DNA of 5,081 nt, from NCBI GenBank assembly GCA_014377495.1, contig JACMPN010000671.1:1-5081 (forward strand). The letters run 5' to 3'. This DNA is from Candidatus Sericytochromatia bacterium (lineage in GTDB: Bacteria > Cyanobacteriota > Sericytochromatia > JACMPN01). The notes under the pieces are model-generated. The model saw nothing but the letters and a program-made list of their open reading frames with translations. It searched no databases and was not told the origin of the DNA. A program made the translations under genes and the position numbers. How positions within the stretch are numbered: position 1 is the first letter of the stretch; every line of letters begins with the position of its first letter. Below, one piece after another: positions 1-5,081 of this stretch.

Positions 1-1284
1 GATTCGGCCATGCAGCTGCGCTACTTCGACTATCCCGCCGGCGAGCCTGCCGGCCGCAGACAGGTGATCGTCACGGCGACCGGCACCGTCATGGTCTGGA
101 ATGTGCTGCTCCTGATCGTGGCCTGGTTCGCCAGCGAGCCGGTCATGCGCTATTTTCAGGGGCCACCGGGCAGCGGCAACCTGCTTTTTTTGACGCTGGC
201 AGCCCAAGGCCTGGGTTACCCCGTGCTCCTGGCCCGGGAAGTCCTGCGTCTGCAGCGGCGGCCATGGACCCATTGCCTGCTGTCGGCCACGAGTTCGCTG
301 AGCTGGATGGCCTGCAGTCTGTATTTCGTTTACTGGGCGCAGGACGGCTTGCACGGTTATGTGATGGGCAGCGTCATCGCCGCCCTGATGACCCTGCCCA
401 TCGCCGTCTGGTTGGTCCGGGATCAATTGCGGGGCACCTTCGACTGGGTTGATCTCAAGGCGATGATGCGGATCGCCCTGCCCCTGATCCCGGCCGGCGG
501 GGCGATGTGGCTGATGAGCCTGGCGGACCGGATGGTGTTGAATCACTGGGTGGATCTGGCGGCCATCGGCTACTACGGCATTGGGCAAAAGCTGACCCGT
601 GTGCTTTCCGTGCTGGCGATGGCCTTTGGCACAGCCTGGTCGCCGTTCATCATCGAGCTCCACAGTACGGATCCGGAGCGGGCCCGGGCCATACGGGCAC
701 AACTGGCTCCGATCTACGGGACGCTGCTCGGGGCGGCAGCTGTGCTATTCACCGGCCTGGCTCCGGAACTGATCAGCCTGATCGTGTCGCCCAAATATTT
801 GCCGGCCGCAGCTTTGGTGGGGCCGCTGACCCTGGGCCTCGTCGCTTCGGCGTTCGGCTCGCTGCTCGTCTCGCCGATCATCCTGGCCAAGGCCACCGGC
901 TATCTGGCGGTGTATATGGGGATCGGCGGCGTGGTCAATCTGGGATTGAATCTGTTGCTGGTGCCGTTTTGGGGGGCTTTGGGGTCTGCCTGGGCGACGG
1001 TCGCCGGTTTCGTGATCCTGGACCTGCTTTATTACGAGAAAGGCCAACGGCTCATCCCGACGCCTTATGCAGCCAAAGGTCTGCTGATCGTGGCCGGGGT
1101 CACCGTGCTGACCGTGGTTTGCCTCGGTCAGGTCGACTCGCTCCTCATACGGGTGGTGATCGTGGCCCTCTATCTGCCGCTGATTTACGGCGGCGGCGGT
1201 GTCGATCGGCCGTTGGTCAAGTCCTGGATCAGTCGCGGGCTGGCGAAATGGCGCGAAATCGGCGTCGAGCCTGATTCCCCTTGA
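1..1284 (+). CDS. Wzx-type polysaccharide flippase (MATE/MOP superfamily), 5'-truncated by the window edge
   Basis: This is probably an inner-membrane flippase that moves undecaprenyl-linked glycan units to the periplasm. The reading frame is open from base 1, and the first in-frame ATG (position 10) falls inside what looks like a cytoplasmic loop, so the gene almost certainly starts upstream. Numbering from that ATG, 424 residues remain, with about ten to twelve hydrophobic segments (roughly 19-40, 57-75, 95-110, 116-136, 153-171, 197-215, 234-258, 268-292, 299-320, 322-342, 355-373, 378-394). Family-like signs are Pro158 and Pro161 followed by an Asp-Arg pair at 173-174, then GYYGIGQKL at 187-195, an arrangement common in Wzx/RfbX proteins. 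The tail after residue 395 is short, polar and probably cytoplasmic. Full-length members usually have 420-500 residues, so only an N-terminal portion is likely missing. It converges on the glycosyltransferase gene. The superfamily is well supported, but the transported glycan cannot be told from sequence. Lipid II flippase (MurJ) is a less likely alternative given the glycosyltransferase neighbour. Confidence 0.85.
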   Translation, partial: DSAMQLRYFDYPAGEPAGRRQVIVTATGTVMVWNVLLLIVAWFASEPVMRYFQGPPGSGNLLFLTLAAQGLGYPVLLAREVLRLQRRPWTHCLLSATSSLSWMACSLYFVYWAQDGLHGYVMGSVIAALMTLPIAVWLVRDQLRGTFDWVDLKAMMRIALPLIPAGGAMWLMSLADRMVLNHWVDLAAIGYYGIGQKLTRVLSVLAMAFGTAWSPFIIELHSTDPERARAIRAQLAPIYGTLLGAAAVLFTGLAPELISLIVSPKYLPAAALVGPLTLGLVASAFGSLLVSPIILAKATGYLAVYMGIGGVVNLGLNLLLVPFWGALGSAWATVAGFVILDLLYYEKGQRLIPTPYAAKGLLIVAGVTVLTVVCLGQVDSLLIRVVIVALYLPLIYGGGGVDRPLVKSWISRGLAKWREIGVEPDSP

Positions 1285-1292
1285 CGGGGGAA
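1275..1292. terminator. Small hairpin over the flippase stop codon (weak terminator candidate)
   Basis: A perfect 6-bp inverted repeat, TTCCCC (1275-1280) and GGGGAA (1287-1292), with a 6-nt loop, spans the flippase TGA at 1282-1284. Only an A/T-rich stretch (1299-1308) follows, without a true T-run, so intrinsic termination is uncertain. The position between convergent genes is what makes it plausible. Confidence 0.25.
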
Positions 1293-1325
1293 CCAGTCAT
1301 ATTTAATTCCTTGACCTGTTTGTAG

Positions 1326-1365
1326 TGGCAATGCGACAGAGACAGCTGTTTTTCAAAAATTGCCA
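1326..1365. repeat. Inverted repeat in the convergent intergenic gap, possible bidirectional terminator
   Basis: TGGCAAT at 1326-1332 is matched by its exact reverse complement ATTGCCA at 1359-1365, separated by 26 nt. Inside the loop lie an 8-bp palindrome ACAGCTGT (1342-1349), a run of five T (1349-1353) and a run of five A (1355-1359). The T-run serves + strand transcripts and the A-run reads as T on the - strand. Stems this short with so long a loop are only modestly stable. A role in ending both convergent transcripts is an inference from location. Confidence 0.25.
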
Positions 1366-1372
1366 GCCGCCT

Positions 1373-2734
1373 TCAGGTCACTACGACAGAGTCACCCTCG
1401 GCCGCAAACGCCACTATGCTGTCCCGCAGGACCGGTTTGTCGTCCAAACAGAGAGCGCCGGCGCCGTATGTGCCGACGTAAGTACGCAACCCGTCCCGCA
1501 AGCGGGACTCGGCCAGACAGCAGCCATGGAAATCGATCAGGCTTTCCGGCGTCACCCACCAGGACTTGTCGCTGGTGCCTTCGGCAATGGCCAGGTAGTT
1601 GCGGGCGGCAACATGAGGCGACCAGCGGGTTTCGATGAACTGGCGCACCCGCCGCCCGCCGGAGACCCGAGCCGCCGGATCGAGGATCAGCCGCTCGACC
1701 GCCGCCTCCATGTCGTCAGGGTGCACGTATAGCGATGGGGGCAGTTCCTCGTCCGTCAGCAACGAGCGCCAGAGTGCCCTCTGGTAGCCGCCGACGACGG
1801 ACACTTTGCCGAACCAGGCCGCCTCGGCGGCAAACCCCGCCATCGGTGTATCGGCGTATGCCTGATCGATGACAAAGTCGCAACGGGCCAGTTCCGCCAG
1901 GACGACTTCGTTGGGCATCCCTTTGATCTCGATGAAGTCGATGGCGTGGCCCCGGGAGCGCAACCGCTCGATCAGTGCACGGATCAGCGGCGTGCCTTTG
2001 GCCTCCGGGAATGAGGGCGAGTGCAGGATGCGCACCGGTCCACCGGTCAGCATCCGGGCATAGGCGCTTTCCAATTCGTCCGGGGTGGGCACCCGGGCGG
2101 GTTTTACCGGTACGCCGATCTTGAGCCAGTTCACGAACGGGACTTTGCGAAAGTGCCCCTGGGCCGGGGTATCGATGACCGCCGTGGCATAACGGTCCAC
2201 CCAGGTGATCACGTCATGCAGCCGCCGGGTGTGACCGACACAGGTGGCCAGCGTCATACCCGGTGTCGAGAGGTAGGCCCCATCCAGGTAGGGTGGACGG
2301 GTGTCGCTGCCGTGGTACTGGCAGATCACCGTCTTGCCGAGCCAGCGGAGGAGCGGCAGGTCCCGTTGCCGGTAAAAGGTGGCATTGAACCCAAAGATGA
2401 ACAGGTCGTAATGCAGAAGGGCGTGAAGGAACAGCGGCAAGCGGGCGATTTGATCGATCACGAACCAGCCCAGCTTGCGGGGCATGCTGGCGGACAACGC
2501 GTCGAGGTAGCGCTGATAGCCCCAGCGGGCCAATCTGACCTGCCAGGTCTGGCTACTGCCCCCGTAACGGAACGGGTTGCGCGACAGGTCGGCGAACAGG
2601 CATGAATGGCCCATCGCCTCGAAACCCTGTCTCAGCCCATGATAGGTGCCGGCGGTTTCCGTAAGGCCCAAAAAGACCCGCAGGGGTTTGCCCTGGGGGT
2701 TGATTTCACGGCCGGCGGGATCGGATCGGCTCAT
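1373..2734 (-). CDS. GT-B-fold glycosyltransferase (family 1/4-like)
   Basis: This is probably a cytoplasmic glycosyltransferase that moves a sugar from a nucleotide-sugar donor onto a growing surface glycan. The start chosen gives 453 residues. It uses the ATG at 2734-2732, which overlaps the asnB stop as ATGA. An in-frame ATG 45 bases further upstream exists, but it would bury 15 non-family residues within asnB. The N-terminal Rossmann-like half begins with LRVFLGL (18-24), followed by a family-typical GHSC near 42-45 and HGSD at 141-144. The C-terminal half opens with HSPSFPEAKGT (238-248), the usual motif preceding the donor-binding domain. It continues through VIDQ (288-291) and a Gly/Glu-rich donor-site segment at about 300-310 (Glu304, Gly309, Lys310), the typical place of the family's conserved acidic residue. 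Residues after about 387 form a tail that I do not recognise. It is the second gene of a pair with asnB. Donor, acceptor and linkage cannot be deduced. Confidence 0.85.
   Translation of the reverse strand: MSRSDPAGREINPQGKPLRVFLGLTETAGTYHGLRQGFEAMGHSCLFADLSRNPFRYGGSSQTWQVRLARWGYQRYLDALSASMPRKLGWFVIDQIARLPLFLHALLHYDLFIFGFNATFYRQRDLPLLRWLGKTVICQYHGSDTRPPYLDGAYLSTPGMTLATCVGHTRRLHDVITWVDRYATAVIDTPAQGHFRKVPFVNWLKIGVPVKPARVPTPDELESAYARMLTGGPVRILHSPSFPEAKGTPLIRALIERLRSRGHAIDFIEIKGMPNEVVLAELARCDFVIDQAYADTPMAGFAAEAAWFGKVSVVGGYQRALWRSLLTDEELPPSLYVHPDDMEAAVERLILDPAARVSGGRRVRQFIETRWSPHVAARNYLAIAEGTSDKSWWVTPESLIDFHGCCLAESRLRDGLRTYVGTYGAGALCLDDKPVLRDSIVAFAAEGDSVVVT
2731..2734 (-). promoter_or_regulatory. 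ATGA stop/start overlap coupling asnB to the glycosyltransferase
   Basis: Read on the minus strand, the four bases ATGA contain the glycosyltransferase start (ATG) and the asnB stop (TGA). No good Shine-Dalgarno sequence is visible in the 20 bases upstream. Translation by ribosomes finishing asnB (re-initiation) is therefore the natural reading. It also decides the start of the glycosyltransferase. Confidence 0.8.
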
Positions 2735-4659
2735 GCGCTGATGGATTCGGGTGACTGCCCGTCGAGGAAGATGCGGCACCAGACCTCAAAGCTGATCAGG
2801 CTCCAGATGAGCAGGCGGTGATTGGCTTTGCCCGTGAAATGGGCGGTGAGGATCTCGTTGATGTAGGCCGGCCGGAAAATGCCGCGGTCCTGCGTGCGTT
2901 TGTCGAGAAGCAGGCCCCGGACGTAATCGTTGAGCGGACCCCGATACCAGGTCTGATCCGGGGCGCTGAAGCCTTGCTTGCGCTTGTTGATGATCGCCTC
3001 GGGCAAGCGGGAACGCATCGCTTCCCGGAAAATGTGTTTGCCGGACATGTTCAATTCGGCGGCATCCGCATTGAGCAGGGCGCCCGGGGGTAGGGTCGCC
3101 ACGAAGTCGACCAGGTCGTTGTCGAGCAGGGGGACCCGTGCCTCCAGGCCATGGGCCATGCTCAGCTTGTCTTCGACGACGAGCAGGCCATGCAAAAAGG
3201 TCTTGGCCTCGAAGTACAGGGCCCGTCGCAGCGGGTCGGAGAACTGCCGGTCACCCATGACCCGCTTGTAATGCTCGTAAGGCGCCGGACCGGCGACGGC
3301 CAGCACCTCCGGGGTAAAGGCCCGGACATGGTCTTCCGGGGCGATCAGGCGGCACCAGTAGCGGAAATTGGCCTGATCGAACGCCTCGCCCTGCAGGGCC
3401 ATCACCGGCTGATACCGCCAGGGATAGCCGGCGAACAGTTCGTCCCCGCCGACCCCGCCGAGGACGACTTTGACAAATTTGCTGGCCAAACGGGCGATGT
3501 AGTAGCCCGGATAGCTCATGCCGACCCGCAACTCTTCGAGGTGATACGTCAGGCGGGGCAGGGCCCAGACCAGGTCACCGGAATGGATGACCATCTGGTA
3601 ATGCTCGGTACCACATTGCGCCGCGACAATCTCGGCTTCCTGCCGTTCATCGAAGGAGGCCTCCAAGCCGATGGCCCGGGACACGTCGAACCCGCCCGTA
3701 AAGGTCATCAGCCGCTTCGTCCGGCGACTGGCGAAATGGGTGATCGAAGCCGAATCGACCCCGCCGCTGAGATAGGTGCCGACGGGGACATCGGAGATCA
3801 TCTGGCGCGTGATGGCGTCACCGAGACGGTCGCCGAGTTCCCGGCGCAACACGTCGAAGTCCCGCTGGTCCGGCTCCGCTTCCGGCCAGTCCCAATAGGT
3901 CGTCTGCCGCATGCCGTCCGCATCGGAGACCAGGAAGGTACCGGCCGGCAACAGCTTGACGCCGGCGAACAGGGTGTCGCTGCCCCAGGTATTCTGAAAC
4001 GTGAAGTACTCGACGAGGCTGGGCACGTGCAGGCGGGCATCGATGAGGCCGCTGGCGAGGATCGCTTTCACTTCAGAGGCAAACACGAGGGTATCGCCCA
4101 CCCGAGCGTAGTAGAGCGGTTTGCAGCCGAAGCGGTCCCGGCCGAGGATCAGCTTCCGTTGGCGGCCGTCCCAGATGGCAAAGGCGAAAATGCCGTTCAG
4201 ACGGCGGATGCCTGCTTCCCCTTCGTCTTCATACAGCCGCAGCAGGACTTCCGTATCCGAGTGGGAGAGAAAGTGGTGGCCTTTGGCCTCCAGGTCGGCC
4301 CGCAGTTCGGCGAAGTTGTAGATCTCGCCGTTGTAGGAGATCCAGACCTGGCGGTCCTCGCTGGCCATGGGCTGATGGCCACCGACGGACAGATCGATGA
4401 TGCTCAGCCGGCGGTGTCCGAGCAGCACGTCGCCTGTGGCCCCGGCATGGTCGTCATCGAGGCGGTGATCGGGGCCTTCCGGTCCGGCCCAGCGGGCAAG
4501 TTCAGCTTCGCTGTATGCCCGGGCCCGTCCAGACTCGGAATCGATGGCCACATAGCCGACGTCGTCAGGGCCACGGTAGGCGATGGCATCACACATGCGC
4601 TTGGCGAGTGTGGCGGGCATGCGGGTACCCGGGCGGACGATACCGGCGATTCCACACAT
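2731..4659 (-). CDS. asnB: Asparagine synthetase B-type glutamine-dependent amidotransferase
   Basis: The family enzyme hydrolyses glutamine in an N-terminal class II glutaminase domain and passes the ammonia to an ATP-activated carboxylate, classically aspartate. It has 642 residues, longer than the 554 of E. coli AsnB. The start is fixed by MCGIAGIV, where Cys2 becomes the N-terminal nucleophile after Met removal. Glutaminase landmarks are RGPDD (29-33), HRRLSIIDL (82-90), NGEIYN (110-115) and SDTEV (134-138). The synthetase domain shows the PP-loop SGGVDS (298-303), GGVGGDELFAGY (401-412), DKLSMAHGLEARVPLLD (497-513) with Lys498, and KRKQGFSAP (559-567). Two oddities stand out. An insertion-like stretch lies at about 39-78, between RGPDD and the HRRLSIIDL motif. 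Val403 stands where E. coli AsnB has Glu348. The gene is first in a leftward pair with the glycosyltransferase. Beside glycan genes it could amidate a sugar acid or other glycan component rather than make free asparagine. The family call is certain, but the substrate is open. Confidence 0.93.
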   Translation of the reverse strand: MCGIAGIVRPGTRMPATLAKRMCDAIAYRGPDDVGYVAIDSESGRARAYSEAELARWAGPEGPDHRLDDDHAGATGDVLLGHRRLSIIDLSVGGHQPMASEDRQVWISYNGEIYNFAELRADLEAKGHHFLSHSDTEVLLRLYEDEGEAGIRRLNGIFAFAIWDGRQRKLILGRDRFGCKPLYYARVGDTLVFASEVKAILASGLIDARLHVPSLVEYFTFQNTWGSDTLFAGVKLLPAGTFLVSDADGMRQTTYWDWPEAEPDQRDFDVLRRELGDRLGDAITRQMISDVPVGTYLSGGVDSASITHFASRRTKRLMTFTGGFDVSRAIGLEASFDERQEAEIVAAQCGTEHYQMVIHSGDLVWALPRLTYHLEELRVGMSYPGYYIARLASKFVKVVLGGVGGDELFAGYPWRYQPVMALQGEAFDQANFRYWCRLIAPEDHVRAFTPEVLAVAGPAPYEHYKRVMGDRQFSDPLRRALYFEAKTFLHGLLVVEDKLSMAHGLEARVPLLDNDLVDFVATLPPGALLNADAAELNMSGKHIFREAMRSRLPEAIINKRKQGFSAPDQTWYRGPLNDYVRGLLLDKRTQDRGIFRPAYINEILTAHFTGKANHRLLIWSLISFEVWCRIFLDGQSPESISA

Positions 4660-4667
4660 GACGGGGA

Positions 4668-4673
4668 CCTTTC
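4668..4673 (-). promoter_or_regulatory. Ribosome binding site of asnB
   Basis: On the minus strand GAAAGG ends 8 bases before the ATG at 4659-4657. Its AAGG core pairs with the anti-Shine-Dalgarno sequence at normal spacing, supporting the start that gives MCGIAG. Confidence 0.7.
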
Positions 4674-4756
4674 GGGCTGCAATTCAGGCGGCAAATGGAC
4701 GGGCAAGGGCCTCGGATGCCGCACAGACCGCCGGATGGGCGCCAGCCCACTCCCTC

Positions 4757-4785
4757 ACCATACTGGAAGGCCGCAACGGTGCCTA
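4757..4785 (-). promoter_or_regulatory. Weak sigma-70-like promoter candidate for asnB
   Basis: On the minus strand TAGGCA (4785-4780) and TATGGT (4762-4757) are separated by 17 bases. Each matches 4 of 6 consensus positions of the -35 and -10 boxes. Transcription would begin near 4750 and leave a leader of about 90 bases. Matches at this level occur by chance, so it is only the best candidate seen on this strand. Confidence 0.22.
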
Positions 4786-4884
4786 TCAACGCATATGCCG
4801 TTTGCCGGCGGGTTACACTGCTACAGGGTTGAGCCATGCTGCGTTCGGCCAGCCCTATGCCCCGGCCAGCAGTGATGACATCCT

Positions 4885-5081
4885 ATGAGCCCTGACTCTC
4901 ACCATGACTACGACGTCGCCGTCATCGGTGCCGGGGTCGTCGGTTTGGCCGTGGCGGCGGCGCTGGCGCCCCATCGGCGGGTCCTGATCGTGGAACGCCA
5001 CGACCGGATCGGCACCGAGACGAGCAGTCGGAACAGCGAAGTCATCCATGCCGGCATTTACTATCCGGCTGGTTCCTTAAA
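4885..5081 (+). CDS. FAD-dependent oxidoreductase, L-2-hydroxyglutarate oxidase-like (N-terminal fragment, runs off the window)
   Basis: Sixty-five codons plus two bases of a D-amino-acid-oxidase superfamily flavoprotein are present. These enzymes oxidise a substrate C-H bond next to an OH or amine and pass electrons via FAD. Residues 9-20 run YDVAVIGAGVVG, a beta strand followed by the dinucleotide-binding GxGxxG loop. The second strand, VLIVER (33-38), ends in the Glu expected to hold the FAD ribose. The segment SSRNSEVIHAGIYYPAG (47-63) is highly typical of LhgO/YgaF-type L-2-hydroxyglutarate oxidases. The ATG at 4885 is the first possible start because an in-frame TGA sits at 4876-4878. 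No clear Shine-Dalgarno sequence precedes it. The LhgO family is likely, but with only the N-terminus visible, another DAO-family dehydrogenase cannot be excluded. It is divergent from asnB, so a shared pathway is not implied. Confidence 0.82.
   Translation, partial: MSPDSHHDYDVAVIGAGVVGLAVAAALAPHRRVLIVERHDRIGTETSSRNSEVIHAGIYYPAGSL

Larger units (their letters stand above)
4660..4884. promoter_or_regulatory. Divergent intergenic region between asnB and the flavoprotein gene
   Basis: This 225-bp stretch separates two divergently oriented gene starts and so should contain promoters for both. Visible elements are an 8-bp palindrome GCATATGC (4791-4798), a 5-bp stem TGGGC/GCCCA with a 4-nt loop (4736-4749), and the asnB ribosome binding site. 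For the rightward gene the best hexamers are GTTACA (4812-4817) and CATGCT (4835-4840) at 17-bp spacing, too poor to call. No convincing operator, riboswitch or small coding gene was recognised. Confidence 0.4.

Noticed and set aside
507..1274. A 255-codon + strand frame inside the flippase gene
   Set aside because: It is Arg/Gly/Asp-rich and low in hydrophobic pattern, while the overlapping frame gives a coherent membrane transporter. It is a shadow frame.
1301..1331. Minus-strand promoter-like pair TTGCCA and TTAAAT in the convergent gap
   Set aside because: The spacing is 19 bases, the -10 box matches only 4 of 6, and the product would be antisense to the flippase with no gene to serve.
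2021..2605. A 194-codon + strand frame opposite the glycosyltransferase
   Set aside because: It has no recognisable motif, and the opposite strand carries clear glycosyltransferase motifs.
4589..4837. A minus-strand 82-codon frame across the divergent intergenic region
   Set aside because: It overlaps the start of asnB in another frame, lacks any family resemblance and has no supporting ribosome binding site.
4812..4840. Rightward promoter GTTACA / CATGCT for the flavoprotein gene
   Set aside because: The -10 box matches only 3 of 6 positions, not distinguishable from chance.
3151..4875. A 574-codon open frame on the + strand opposite asnB
   Set aside because: It lies antisense to an unmistakable AsnB. 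Its translation is rich in Gly, Asp, His and Pro without recognisable domains, and long antisense frames are common in GC-rich genes with biased third positions.

Overview
The window comes from a GC-rich bacterial chromosome. The strong G/C preference at third codon positions and the gene types would fit a proteobacterium, but no rRNA or other marker is present, so the phylum is an inference and the genus cannot be named. The content looks like part, perhaps one edge, of a surface polysaccharide (O-antigen, capsule or exopolysaccharide) gene cluster.

Layout from left to right. (1) Positions 1-1284, + strand: the C-terminal part of a multi-spanning Wzx-type polysaccharide flippase, whose 5' end lies outside the window. 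(2) Positions 1285-1372: a short convergent gap with two small inverted repeats that may help end transcription. (3) Positions 1373-2734, - strand: a GT-B-fold glycosyltransferase with an unexplained C-terminal tail. (4) Positions 2731-4659, - strand: a 642-residue asparagine synthetase B-type glutamine amidotransferase. Its stop codon overlaps the glycosyltransferase start in an ATGA junction, so the two genes form a tightly coupled pair transcribed leftwards. (5) Positions 4660-4884: a 225-bp divergent intergenic region that must hold the control signals for both sides; only weak promoter-like hexamers are visible. (6) Positions 4885-5081, + strand: the first 65 codons of an FAD-dependent oxidoreductase resembling L-2-hydroxyglutarate oxidase (LhgO), cut by the window end.

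How they may work together: the flippase would move lipid-linked glycan units across the inner membrane and the glycosyltransferase would add a sugar to them. The AsnB-type enzyme could supply asparagine or, as in several O-antigen loci, amidate a sugar acid or another glycan component. The flavoprotein is divergently transcribed and may be functionally separate. No mobile element, CRISPR array, tRNA or rRNA was seen. The most notable point is that the AsnB homologue has Val403 where the E. coli enzyme has the catalytically important Glu348, together with an extra loop in the glutaminase domain. Both are consistent with a substrate other than aspartate, but neither is proof.
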